28,124 bases of DNA from Saccoglossus kowalevskii (Eukaryota > Hemichordata > Enteropneusta > Harrimaniidae), in NCBI RefSeq assembly GCF_000003605.2, contig NW_003145801.1, forward strand, positions 34,846 to 62,969, written 5' to 3'. The position numbers and the translations under genes are program-made. This document shows, piece by piece, positions 1-10,898 of the stretch (position 1 is the stretch's first letter; each line of letters begins with the position of its first letter). The notes below the pieces were generated by a model that searched no databases, was not told where the DNA came from, and saw nothing but the letters and a program-made list of their open reading frames with translations.

Positions 1-406
1 TAATCAGATATTGTTTGCATAAGAAGCCGATGAAGTGAGATAAACCTGGTAGCAAACTCCATGCATGCGAGGGTGTTCCCGGTCGTTACCAAAATATGAC
101 TAGCGTGAAATCTGAATATGATTTGGCCTTCTCGCTTCCATAGGTCATTTATCCAACCTGTTCAGTGACCTCCCCCCCCCACATCAACTAAAACGAGGAG
201 AATATAAACTTTTACTTCACACAGTATGCGGTGTATGTGTTATATTAGCCTGAAATCGTCATCGGATTTGACTTGCCCCCAACTGAGGTATAACGACAGC
301 GATGATAGATAGGCACGTCACGTGTGGAGAGAAAATAATTGAAATGTTCAAAACCACCTGCCCTTACTGAGTATTTCTCTCCTCCGTACAAGGCAAGGAC
401 AGAAAT

Positions 407-424
407 CCGTTGCTATAGCAACGG
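407..424. promoter_or_regulatory. Perfect 18-bp palindrome with RFX X-box core
   Basis: CCGTTGCTATAGCAACGG is perfectly self-complementary. Its core GTTGCT-AT-AGCAAC (409-422) matches the palindromic RFX X-box layout GTNRCY-NN-RGYNAC. RFX proteins bind such sites in promoters and enhancers, often of ciliary genes (family knowledge). Function here is inferred from the motif alone. Confidence 0.4.
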
Positions 425-880
425 TGTTGTATCACCAGACTTGGTCGTAAACTACTCGTGGAGAAATATATATTTAAAATTGTTGCTAGAAACCCTTGAA
501 ATGGGCATTGATTCCCCCACACGTGTTGTTCTTAAATCTGGATAAAGTGTATTTACAATGTACATTGTACCAGATCTCAGTACGGAACAATAAACCCATG
601 GACCGACTGTAAACAATTTAATAACTACCTCATAATATGATACTACGACTCCTGACATATATATTTTTAGTACCAGCACTCTGACTTTGCACGAAAATAA
701 TACATAAACGCACAGGAACTGTGCGAATAATTTACCTTTAGTAACGAACATTTATTTCAAAAAATAGCAACGAGCACGGATAACTCTTTGTTTTCGTGAA
801 CTGTTTTTAATAAAACATTTTGCAATTGAACTTGAGTAATACAGATGTGCTCGCAGTTGGCCCACGGTCAGCAATATTCG

Positions 881-900
881 AACAACAACAACAACAACAA
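881..900. repeat. (AAC)n microsatellite
   Basis: AAC is repeated more than six times without interruption. It is a simple-sequence tract with no linked gene. Confidence 0.9.
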
Positions 901-2094
901 ATAATTCACAAATTCGAAATTCATTAATGACAATTAAGAGCTGCAATTTATTGTGTAAAAAGAGTAACTGGACATCACCGTCGAAATATTTTCATCGTCA
1001 CCATTGTGGCACCGCTATCGTTACCAGATAATTAAGGGAGAGACAAATCATCACATCAAAAGACAAATTTCAAATTCATTTAATATTTCATCATTATATA
1101 TATATAGGGCAAGGACTGTGCCATTCATGATACAAGAACTAAAATGATCAACAGGGCAGATAAAAAAACGAGAAAGTATTAAACGAGAAATAAAATAGAT
1201 CGAGTAATAGGCGAAGTGATTGGGTACTGCAAAGATCATTACTCGGTGTTGCGGAAGTTTGTCGATGGCTGTCAATTATGGCACGCTGTCACGGTGATTA
1301 ACGTTCTCCGATCGGAGATATAATCTCATTGTTTTATGTCTTAGTGTCACGTCGCCTTGTTCGGCTGTTGCAAGGCTATAGTCAGGTGGTGAGTATATTT
1401 GATGCACGATATTTTTTTATCAAAAGTATTTTGTCAAGCAATTGATTCTGTTGTTTTAAAATTAGTGCCGGATGTCACTGTCAATTACAGCCAGGTTTAA
1501 TTACAACCGGAACGAGTGGTCATTTACGCAATTATACAGTACATCGAAACAAGGGGTAGATGCGACCCAACACCTCATGTGCAGTGACCGTGCTCATCGA
1601 TCACAACGTACGGATCGGATTCATATCAGGTGCCAAATCGGATTTAGCATCATTAATGTGAATGTACACACGTGTGTTCCTAAGCCTCAATTTTGTCAAA
1701 CTGATCACTGCATGCAAATTGACTTTTTTCCAAATTAAACAAGCTTGTGAACGGGGGAAATTTGAAATAGTATTAGTCTATTTAGCTATGGACAACAAGA
1801 TGCTACTAGTGACACGCCCCTCCTTCCGAATAAACGAATGTAGCCACGTGACTGAACTAGTCGCCATGACAACGTATGATTATTATATAGATTGCAAAAA
1901 CGGCTGCGATTACAGATTTGACTGATAACGAGAACTAGAACAAAGTTTCAGATGTATATATATTTTTTATTTTACCAACAGAAAACAATTAACATTATCC
2001 ACAATTATTTATAAATCATTTGCAAAAAAAAATTGTCTTTTTAAAAAAATAATGCTTGATTACAAGTCTATACACCAAAGAATATTTGCGCGCG

Positions 2095-2118
2095 CTCTCT
2101 CTCTCTCTCTCTCTCCCT

Positions 2119-2160
<42 letters not shown>
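2095..2160. repeat. (CT)n / (GA)n microsatellite
   Basis: This is a 66-bp CT dinucleotide tract with one small CCCTCCCA interruption near its middle, preceded by GCGCGC. A minus-strand open frame reading Arg-Glu dipeptides through it is an artefact of the repeat. GA/CT tracts can act as GAGA-type elements or recombine to new lengths, but nothing links this one to a gene. Confidence 0.95.
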
Positions 2161-2163
<3 letters not shown>

Positions 2164-4073
2164 GGGAAATATACAAAGCTTTGAAATAAACAGATGTTTC
2201 TCTTCTGATATCAACTACAACAAACAAACAAACATGTAGCACAGGTACGCATTAACACGTCACAATATCATGAATAAAAACGCTTAATATTTCAAAGTTA
2301 TTGACGTTTTAAAGATAACATGGAAACATGGAAGTCGAATATTAATATGATATATTTTTGACAATAAATGTTCGTTCGTCTAAAAAACATCCTTGGAAGG
2401 CGAGTCGTTTGTTAATGGAAGACGTAGCCACCGGCAATTTGGCATATAATTGTGTATTTTTTATAGAAGGCACTTGAAGATAGAATGTGATATATAAAAA
2501 AAGGCACGTTTGGTACTACCATGCCAAGTATACGATGCATCAGTCTAGATAATAGGGCAGAAATTTGATCGGATGTACAGTTTTTTTTAATGTGTAAACA
2601 TGGCTGTGGCATGACGCTTGTGATATGTGAACAACTTGTGACAAGAGGCCGTTACATTTTTTTAAATAGATATTTGATTCAATTCTGATACGCGTGTTTT
2701 GAATTATCGGGCTCGACGTTGCACTGGGTGCCAACAATTGTTCTCGCCCTATCTGGACCACCTCCTCGTAAAGACCTTTTCGAACACATACCGTGCGTAG
2801 CGTGTTCATATAATATATATATTCATACATTCATATTTCCCACCAAAGTAAAATAGTGGGTTGAATTGTGCCTATGAGTGAAAAATTGTCATCATTACGA
2901 TGAATTACTAGATTTAAAAAAGAGACAAGTCCCGCAAATACAGTGTTTGTTAAAATCAATTAATGAAGGCGATATTGGCGGGACTCTGAGCAACTATTTA
3001 TACGAATGCTTTAGCGTAAAATATGAAAAGAATATAATACAATTACTTACAAATGTCAACAAACTCTAAAATTCTCCTTCGCCGTTCTTATTTTTAAAAA
3101 AATCATAAAAGCTCTATTCTGTGATGTGGAATACATTATTGGAAGACACAATTGAAATTTGTCTGTAGAACACACATATTCCAAATAAAACACCCCCCCC
3201 CGTCTGTCCGAGTGATCGCTCCCGTATAATTGTTAACCAGAATGTCAATGATATGTAAATGAGCTACGGAATTAGCCTCTCAGGGATGAAGACCTCATTT
3301 TCAAAACAAAAAAAAATTCAATTTATCATTATAAAGAAAAACAGACGGCTCAGGCTATTTAGTTGACACAGTCGGAGTTAGTTATGAAAAGAATTACATC
3401 AATGGAATATCTTGCGCTACAAGTGTGGGATCGTGTCGCTTTAAAAGGTCGTACAGTCCACACGAGATTCAACGCGCCTATTAAAACTCGTTTTTTACAT
3501 GACGTTCTACCTGCAACTATGCAAACTGTTCATTCAAAAAAAAAAATAAACTCCCTATTGTTAACCGTACACAATGTGCTGTATCAATTATTTTGCAATG
3601 TCTGTCATGTGTTTGATACAATTTCATATAAGGAAATATATTCGTCTATTGTAGTAGGCGAAGGCGAGGGTATTGTTAGATTTGGTCAATCATTTTAGCC
3701 GTACCATCATTCCAATTTATACAGAAAAAAATACAGGTACATTACATCGCCAATGTCTGCAGCTCACGTGATACAGTCGGATTACTCTCAAGTTCTAGCC
3801 TATTCGTTATATGGCAGGTGTGGTTTCCCGGGTAACCATCATCATGATCGTTGGGTGCTGAGTGTTGTATTTCATACACATCCAAACTATCGGGTAAGGC
3901 TCGTCACACTATCGGCTTTTTGGCTATCTTGAAATCGCCAGCTGACTGAGTCGGGCAATTTTCACAGTGCTATCTCTGTGTTATTTAGCGCAGCAAAGTA
4001 TTTTTTATCCAGTGTCACAATCTGTGTATATAGCGCGCTAAGACTGTATCACAATGAAGGCTATATATTCCTT
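2161..4073. other. Gene-free region downstream of the Mist1-like gene
   Basis: I recognise no coding or RNA gene. It includes a nine-C run (about 3193-3201), an A run near 3537-3546, a CACGTG at 3765 and an X-box-like palindrome at 3823-3836. The 3' untranslated region of the minus-strand gene must extend into the upper part. I found no AATAAA on the minus strand within about 550 bp of the stop codon, so the polyadenylation site is not located. Confidence 0.55.
3823..3836. promoter_or_regulatory. RFX X-box-like near-palindrome
   Basis: GTTTCCCGGGTAAC is self-complementary except at one pair, with a half-site GGTAAC matching the RFX consensus and one mismatch in the other half. It lies about 240 bp beyond the stop codon of the Mist1-like gene. 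Assigned by motif only. Confidence 0.3.
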
Positions 4074-4706
4074 TTACTGTTCTAAGTGTTGTTCGATTAA
4101 TACGTTGATCGGCACTTGCCGGTCGTCGGTAGCTTCTGTCTCGATCCAAGCTTCAGCGGCGGCTTCGTCCAACTCTTTGGTTGCCACGCCATTACAATTA
4201 TTATTTGGTTCATACCCCTTCACATCACCCTGTTTCCTGTCTAACTCGGTCTTCATCTCTGTGATAACTCCAGTCAATGCGGAGATGTAATTTTTGGCAA
4301 GCGTAAGAGTCTCAATTTTTGACAATTTGCGCTCACAATTCACGTGGGGTATGACGTCACGGAGATTCTGAAACGCATCATTGAGCGAGTGCATCCGCAT
4401 TCGTTCTCTCTCGTTGCTTTCCAATCGGCGCAAATTTCTTTCTCTGGCACTTACAGGTCGTCGCCGCCGCGTCATCTTCCTCGCCGATTTAGGAGCTTTC
4501 GTTTCTGATATTTCACCGTTTGTGGAACTGGCGGTAGAACTGGCTCTATCCACGGAGCTATCCAACGCATTATCCTCTAGCGAATTCGATCTCTGTAACT
4601 GTCGCTTCGACGTTCTTCTTCTCTTTGCCGGCATCTCCTCTTCGTCCATCTCCCAAACCTCGTTGTCGGCAGCATCGTACATACTTTCCTCCATATTGTA
4701 ATCCAT
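4074..4706 (-). CDS. bhlha15: bHLH transcription factor, Mist1/BHLHA15 - Dimmed family
   Basis: This is a nuclear class A bHLH factor of 210 residues in a single coding exon ending in TAA. The N-terminus is acidic (residues 1-24), followed by a basic stretch (28-39) and an Arg cluster RKMTRRRRP (76-84), both likely nuclear-localisation signals. The bHLH spans about 93-147. Basic region [13 protein letters not shown] includes Glu101, aligned with the E-box-contacting Glu of the family; helix 1 runs 106-120 ending VIPH; loop NCERKLSK; helix 2 is [15 protein letters not shown]. The signatures [13 protein letters not shown] and [15 protein letters not shown] separate Mist1/Dimmed from NeuroD, Beta3 and Olig. 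In vertebrates Mist1 drives secretory-cell architecture in exocrine cells; insect Dimmed does so in neuroendocrine cells. Here that role is inferred. The C-terminus (150-210, Asn- then acid-rich) is not recognisable. The start is the first ATG (ATTATGG, good context); a spliced upstream start is possible (see the finding). Confidence 0.95.
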   Translation of the reverse strand: MDYNMEESMYDAADNEVWEMDEEEMPAKRRRTSKRQLQRSNSLEDNALDSSVDRASSTASSTNGEISETKAPKSARKMTRRRRPVSARERNLRRLESNERERMRMHSLNDAFQNLRDVIPHVNCERKLSKIETLTLAKNYISALTGVITEMKTELDRKQGDVKGYEPNNNCNGVATKELDEAAAEAWIETEATDDRQVPINVLIEQHLEQ

Positions 4707-4733
4707 AATGCTGGCTTCTGAATTGAAACCCAC

Positions 4734-4745
4734 GATCTGAAATTT
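4734..4745 (-). other. Splice acceptor just upstream of the Mist1-like ATG
   Basis: On the minus strand AAAAATTTCAG|ATCGTGGG is a plausible 3' splice site 31 bases before the ATG. Vertebrate Mist1 likewise has its coding region in one exon behind an intron in the 5' region, so an intron here is expected. The polypyrimidine tract is weak (T-rich, with As), so this is a prediction. An in-frame TAA lies in the putative intron just 5' of it, so the frame cannot extend further without splicing. Confidence 0.5.
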
Positions 4746-5453
4746 TTACATTGAGATATATATATATAAATACAACACGCTTACACTAACATCTATTTAT
4801 AACCGAAAATTGCGCTTATAAAATACCCCTACATGTGTCAGAAATTTGCATAACAAAAAAGTCGTACAGTAGTCACGGAAACCGAGGAAAAAAACTGAAC
4901 GCGCTTTTACAAATTAAACATTTCCGTGTGGCTACAAAAGAAATGCACGTTTTTAGGAAACGCTGAAATAAATACCCTTATGTGACCGGGAACCGTGAAA
5001 CCAATAAATAAATCCGCCTGGGTCACTAAGGTAGCGTATCGAGAATGGTTTAAACACATGAAATACTAGCACGGACAAGCTAGATTTGAGGACTGATGCA
5101 ACATCAATAAATAAAAACGAATTAATGCAATAACTGTTCAATATATTTGTGTGACGATATCTACCTGTATGGTATGTTACAGGTTGCCGTCGCACGACAT
5201 GCCAATCTCGGAAGAGGGAGTAACGGGAGAATGAATGGATGAATGATCGCGATGGGTTCTTTAACTCTAACGTATCTATCAATGAGAATTTCTCTCATCA
5301 TGCGGAACTGACATTATTGGACATCTATTGACTGTGACGTAACGAGAGAAGGGAGGGGAAGTTACACCGATCTGTGTGCCACGGACGGAGTGAATGGCAA
5401 ACGGTGGTTGTAACGTTAGGGAGATGTACTCGATTGACAAAATGTAGTCTTAC
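4737..5453 (-). other. Probable 5' intron of the Mist1-like gene
   Basis: The interval between the acceptor at 4737 and the strong minus-strand donor AAG|GTAAGACT (exon end at 5454) gives a 717-bp intron. A second donor CAG|GTAGAT (exon end at 5165) lies inside and could end an alternative or additional 5' exon. No protein-like frame is present in the interval. It carries a TA-rich run near 4757-4768. Confidence 0.45.
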
Positions 5454-5700
5454 CTTGCTATGCCGTGATGCGGAAAGAGCGATGAAAGATGAAGAGTTGA
5501 ACAGTAGGGACATACACACAAACGGAGGTACTGCAAATAAAATGGTGGAGGCTTAACGTCGGCGAAGGCAGAAGCAGCTCTCGGATAGATGCAAAATGAT
5601 GGAATGAGAGAGAGACTAGAAAACCATGTGTAGGTGGTGGGGTGGGCGTACGCCGTCTGCGTAAGCCAACCTCCGTGCAATAGAAGTAAATAAACCACTC
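5454..5700 (-). other. Putative first exon (5' UTR) of the Mist1-like gene
   Basis: Its 3' edge is set by the donor AAG|GTAAGACT. Its 5' edge is only estimated, 60-100 bp downstream of the CCAAT cluster at 5752-5815. It is more GC-rich than its surroundings. A minus-strand ATG at 5513-5511 opens a frame that reads to the donor without a stop and, if joined to the acceptor at 4736, stays in frame with the bHLH protein. That ATG has a poor start context (T at -3), so I favour a non-coding exon. Confidence 0.4.
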
Positions 5701-5749
5701 AAACGGAAGAAATAATGTATTCGCATCTCGCCCGGCTATTCACAGCGGC

Positions 5750-5820
5750 AACCAATGAGTCTGGCCGAAACATGACACGTGATTGGCTTAATCCGGTGTG
5801 GAATTAAGCGATTGGCTGTC
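5750..5820 (-). promoter_or_regulatory. Likely Mist1-like promoter: three CCAAT boxes and a CACGTG
   Basis: ATTGG (minus-strand CCAAT) occurs at 5782-5786 and 5811-5815, and CCAAT in the opposite orientation at 5752-5756. They are spaced about 26-30 bp apart, a spacing common in NF-Y-driven promoters. A CACGTG at 5776-5781 abuts the middle CCAAT, giving CCAATCACGTG on the minus strand. I found no well-placed TATA box; the nearest minus-strand TATAAAAA is around 5949-5956, on the upstream side. Position upstream of the inferred first exon supports a promoter role; the start site is not defined. Confidence 0.5.
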
Positions 5821-5829
5821 AATATAACG

Positions 5830-8450
5830 GCTGATTTAAATATTAAATGGTTGATATTCAACCTTCCCTCGCCTATCTCTATCTCAAATGATGATATGTA
5901 TAAAATTACGGAGCGGTTGAACTGCAGCGGGGTATCAAGTACAATAATTTTTATAATAACTAGGTTCTCGGGTTTCCTAGGAGCATCATACAAATGTATA
6001 TTTTAAAATGTCGAAAAGAAATATTTGTTATTGTCTTTTTATTTGAGATATTTCATATACTAAATATAGTAATATGATGCGGGGCGACACTGTAACACAA
6101 ATTCATATATTTACTCATTTTTTTAAAACGTGACGTCATATTTACTGATTGTAAGAATTATAATATTTGTAATCACGTCAAATTGTACAACACTCGAAAC
6201 TCAGAGAACGCAATTTGTTTTTGTTTTTTAGTTTTGCTCAGTGGCATTAAAAAAGAATTAATTATACGTGAGTGAGTGTATAATAGTTTCGCCCGAGTAC
6301 TCTATAACTTGTGACAAAAAATAGGTTCAAGTTTGCCTTTAAATACCTCACCGATAGAATTGAATTTCAGTGAGAATGGACCAGAATGTATTACAGATCA
6401 AACATGGTCTCAACGTGCATTTGATGGCAATACCACTTCCTGTTGTCCTCGCTGCGGTCCTCGTTAGATATGAAAATTCAATTCATACGTAAATTGAGGA
6501 CCAATTCACGCTATCAACAAAAAAGTAATTTACATATCCACACAAAGGCCACGTCGCCGGCAAACCGGCGCGATAACAACTTAAACATTTTAAAACAAAT
6601 ACGGCAATATATTACTATTCTATAATACAGATTTGTATTTAACTATGTTACCCCATTCAGTCGAACAGCGTACAATGCTCTGGCGATTAGTGATGAATAC
6701 GGCTCCGGAGGTACGTGCCAAGGCAAGTGTTGACAAGAAATATTTCATGTTTTATCCTCTGATTCCCTCTCAAATCCGTCATCGATAAAACAAAATCAGA
6801 GGTCGGTAATTTATCCTTTATCAACGTTTCAGACATTCACTGAGTCCGTTGATTCCCGAAAAAAAAAGTGTAAAAGTTACCTTACAATCAAAAGCAATTC
6901 TCCGTTGTCGTGGTAACTGATGTGAACGTTTGTATTTATCATACCATAATATTTTTAATATTTGTTCCAACGCATTATAATAATTTTCTCCAATTAAACA
7001 AACGCTTATAACCAAAAACGACACGACGCGTATACGTTCACACCGTGGTCACAGTGTGTTGTATAATATGCATGACCGAAGGCTAAAATTGTTGGGGAGA
7101 AAAAAAACTCACGTCACGTGACATCGTAGTTGTATATGTTGCCGGTATACCCACATAGTTCCAACTATATTGTCCACGTGCTAAAATTAGGAAGCAGCTA
7201 GTGCCGCACTATACAAAAATGTAAAAAAGAAGCATAATTTGACAAAGCCAGTGACGGATATAGTTGAAGGATGGAATGACGATTGAGTTGACATGCGTTA
7301 CGCTGGTACGCTGTCACAAACTGGTAAATTGTACAAAGCTGGTCTACGGTAACTGATGGTTGTAGTATTGCCTTATTGTAGTATAGTATGGGGTACACAT
7401 GTCGCGTTTAATTTTACAATTTGAGTCCGAAGCTGATATAAATTGAAGGAGGCATTGTGAAATTGATTACGATTTTATTACGTAAACTAGTGTCATGATG
7501 TGTATGTACAGCAACACGATCGCACTGTTTTACAGTTCACAACCCTGACAAGACCCAATATAGTTTTTTTTTACAGCGGTTGTTAATCCATAGACCGGTT
7601 AATCATTAATAAGCTGTAGTTACGGTTGTGTCGTGTGCGGAGCAAGAGGTCGAGGGGACATTGACCGATGTAGTCTGTTTTTTTATGACAAAAAATAACA
7701 TTACAAATTGGGAAATTGCATTTTATAATTTTGTTCGCGACTAACGATCTTGATGAATGTTAGGTTTTGATTAATAGAAACTCGTGAACATAGGGTTGAT
7801 TATGAAAAAAAAATACGCAATTTGAGATTACAGAAACAATATCATAAAAACACACACCTTTTTGACAGAGAAAGGGAAAAAATAGACATCATGCTGAATA
7901 AAATTAGCTCAAAATTAAGCGTAGAAACATATATTTTGCACAGATCTTCCCCGATAAAGCTTCAAACGCTCAACCCCGGGCCTTAGTCCATTGTCCGTAA
8001 CCTTCAAGCGATAGATAAGAAATGAGACTACCGAGCCAACAAAATGTGTCTATATCATCCTGAAATGTTTTTAACTATACACTTGTATTAGGTCTAGATC
8101 GGTGATGGTTTCTTCCTCTTATCCATTTTTGTCCTAGTATACTAAGTTTTAACCATACAGGAAGAACCCCCTCCCACACACAAGGGATTGTGGATGACAT
8201 GACCCGCGCTTACTATAATTGGGTTACGATGCCGATCTCATAAAAATGACGTTATCACTTCTTCTTGTGATTTTCAGAATGAGCTTTTTTTGAAAAAAAA
8301 GAAGAATAAATTGGACAAATTAATAATAAAAAAATCAATAAACCGTGTTGCAGTTTGAGTTGGAAGCGTGTCTATTTTTTAGAATGACGTCGAAAATGGT
8401 AACGTCATTAAATATATTTATGACATTGTTGAGGTATTTAAGCAGCTCAC
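5830..8450. other. Gene-free region upstream of the Mist1-like gene
   Basis: I recognise no coding or RNA gene. It holds a TGACGTCA (CRE) at 6131-6138, a perfect GTCACGTGAC at 7113-7122 and a second CACGTG at 7175-7180. Short open frames on both strands look random. As the 5' flank of a cell-type regulator it is a reasonable place for enhancers, but conservation cannot be judged from one sequence. Confidence 0.5.
7113..7122. promoter_or_regulatory. GTCACGTGAC bHLH-ZIP (USF/MITF/TFE-type) palindrome
   Basis: GTCACGTGAC is a perfect 10-bp palindrome and the optimal site of the USF/MITF/TFEB group, known in lysosomal and secretory gene networks as the CLEAR motif. It lies about 1.4 kb upstream of the putative Mist1-like promoter. 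Binding is inferred from the motif only. Confidence 0.4.
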
Positions 8451-10724
8451 CAAAGTAACGAAAATGATTGATTCAATAACCAGCACTCTACAAGGTTTTA
8501 CGTCCCTCGGAGTGATGGAATTCATGAACTGTATATTACTCGAAATGGATCGCTGAGATCCATATCGAACTTGACCCCTCGGAGATTCACCTCGGTTTTT
8601 ATTCAAAGAAACGCTTTAAAAAGAATAATTATCACAATCAGAATGCAGCGGGGACACTACTTGCTTTTTTTTCAGAATTGATAGGTCAGTTTCCATGGCT
8701 TCTCGTTAAAAGCAAGGATTGGAATTTCGGTATACGGGTGATTGTGTTGAATAGTTTAATGACGATTTGCGCTTCGGCAATTCTCAACTACAAGGTGCGC
8801 AGTTTGACGTCAGGTGTGCGGGAAATGGAATGAAATATACATTTTTAATTTTTGGATTCTGAAATATGATCGGTAGCCATTTTCTCGCTATTGTTTGTTA
8901 GAACTGTTCGATTCCCACCACATTATTCAATGGTGACAATTATTTGTGTCGTTATGAATCGCAGCATTAGTTAAAAATGATGTCGAATAACACATCATGT
9001 GGCATGTCCCGTCCATTATCACTGTCAAGTTCTGTCATAACTATGAATGATGTTTTCAATTTTTCTTCGTATTAGAAAATAAATCACTCATCACGCTTCA
9101 AACCACTCTTAAACTCCAATATTAAATCGGCTGGTAATTTACAATGAAACGTGCAAAGTTTACGAGCGTACTGTAATTTTCTTCTCCTCTTCCCCCTCTC
9201 ACTATAGTGTTTCTACTTATGTTAACACTACAGTTTGTTCTATACTGTTTACACACTCTATAACATATTACAAGTAGCTGTGTTCCATTACTGAGTACCG
9301 TTACGTGTTACACGTGTAGGTTGAGCGACACCGCGTCGATGATAACGTTCTGTTTAAAGATATAATGTTTACCACGAGGGAATGTAAGTTTCTCTTTATC
9401 TGCATGGATAATCTGTCTAATTAAGTTAACATAACAATTGTTAACATTTTGTACTCTGTATGTGTGCATTGAAGCGATACGTATGAGTATGTTAACTTCA
9501 AGCTCCCTATTATTTTGTTGCCAAATTCGTGCACATTCCGCACTGTCAACTATGATTTCATACTAAATCTTCCAAGCCCTTTTCTCTAGGGTTGGTGTTA
9601 CAACAAAATGTGTTATTAAACTGAGCACTCAGTGTATTGGTGTATTCAGGTGTTGATCGCATTGGGACATAGTCCTCAATAATATGCCTGATTATGATTA
9701 ATGGTTTAATGGATGCCACATCGCAAATCTTATACTGAACAACCTCTTTTATAGCAACATGTGGCAATTCGCCGTGCATCGCCTGTACACACCACTGGAT
9801 GCCCCCAGACAGGGATACGCGAAATTATCGCTTCCTATAAATTGGCGACAATTTGCTAATTGAATCAGATCAAATAATCTGTATAATAAATGTTATCGTC
9901 AGGCAGACGTTACTAAAGACAACAACATTTTATGGTTCGACAAATTTAATTGTAGTATGCTCCAAATACCTGATTTTGAGACTATGAAACGTGTTTCATA
10001 AATTTATGACAAAACTCAAACCTGTAGGCGATTTTAACGCATTTAAAAAAGTGTTCAGTTTTATATAACAAAAAATTCAATTGAATTCAAGTGGTCAATA
10101 CTTCTCTTTAACTCAAAGGCGTATAGGCGCCTGTAGAAAAATAAGTGCCACAGTACAAGAACTATATTTAGCGGAATTTTCTAAAAATAGTAATTTCGAT
10201 CGATTTCCATGCCTATTTAAGAAAATATGTTTATCAGTTCCCAGACTGATGTTGCTATGGCTTGCTGATTCATATTTTGAGTGGAAACAAATCTTCTCGT
10301 ATATCGGCATTAATAATACTGGTAATTATACACTATACAGTCGTGTTCATATAAATTGAATTTTTATTTTCCAGTGCCTATAGTTTCGACTTTAATAGTC
10401 TATTGACGCTGAACTGGGGAAAAAAGCGGGTGTTACAATCTTGTTTTCCTTTGAGTGTATGCTGAACGAGGTGAAAAACATCCGCGAACAGGAATAATGG
10501 GATCATTTGAATGAGTAGGATGGGAAGGCACATATGCTGACACCATTAATTCGCCATTGTTATCACAGGAGGAAGTGTTAGCATCTGTCCACATCACAAA
10601 TTGATGACAGACTCGGCTATCTACGTCAACTTTTTGCCGCATCGTCTGATGAATCGCGTGTCACACAATGAGTCCGGTGGCAATCAGCCCGACACAAGAT
10701 GTTCGTTTTCAAGTTTATGGAGAC

Positions 10725-10766
10725 AACGGTCACATGACATCCCATAACGGTCACATGACATCCCAT
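10725..10766. repeat. Perfect 21-bp tandem duplication
   Basis: Two identical adjacent copies of a 21-bp unit (10725-10745 and 10746-10766). Each contains GTCACATGAC, an M-box-like E-box variant, so the duplication makes a pair of sites exactly 21 bp, two helical turns, apart. The absence of any difference implies a recent event or constraint. Confidence 0.9.
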
Positions 10767-10884
10767 TTCTTTTAATCTTAGTGACAAGTGTGACATTTAC
10801 GGAAATATGATTTTCTTCAATCCAATGTAGTAGTTTAATAGACTGTATAAGACGCCAAGCACTGCTCCGTCGAATATCTTATAT

Positions 10885-10898
10885 GTAACCATGGGAAC
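10885..10898. promoter_or_regulatory. RFX X-box-like site
   Basis: GTAACC-AT-GGGAAC has the two half-sites and the 2-bp spacing of the RFX X-box, with one mismatch (G for Y) in the right half. No adjacent gene is recognised. Confidence 0.3.

Larger units (their letters stand above)
1..2094. other. Gene-free AT-rich flank with scattered regulatory palindromes
   Basis: I see no credible gene here; the short open frames lack homology that I recognise and have the composition expected by chance. The stretch holds a run of nine C (172-180), an 18-bp perfect palindrome with an RFX-type X-box core (407-424), an (AAC)n tract (881-900), a short TA run near 1096-1107, CACGTG palindromes at 319, 520, 1669 and 1845, and an X-box-like site at 1860-1873. 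It lies 3' of the Mist1-like gene, which is transcribed toward this end. Confidence 0.6.

Noticed and set aside
2060-2242. Arg-Glu dipeptide protein
   Set aside because: It is the translation of the (CT)n microsatellite.
4381-4701. Plus-strand frame opposite the bHLH exon
   Set aside because: It is an antisense shadow of the conserved coding sequence (Ser/Leu-rich mirror of Arg/Glu codons).
8905-8925. tRNA T-arm-like GTTCGATTCCCAC
   Set aside because: No matching acceptor stem, D-arm or A/B-box spacing was found around it.
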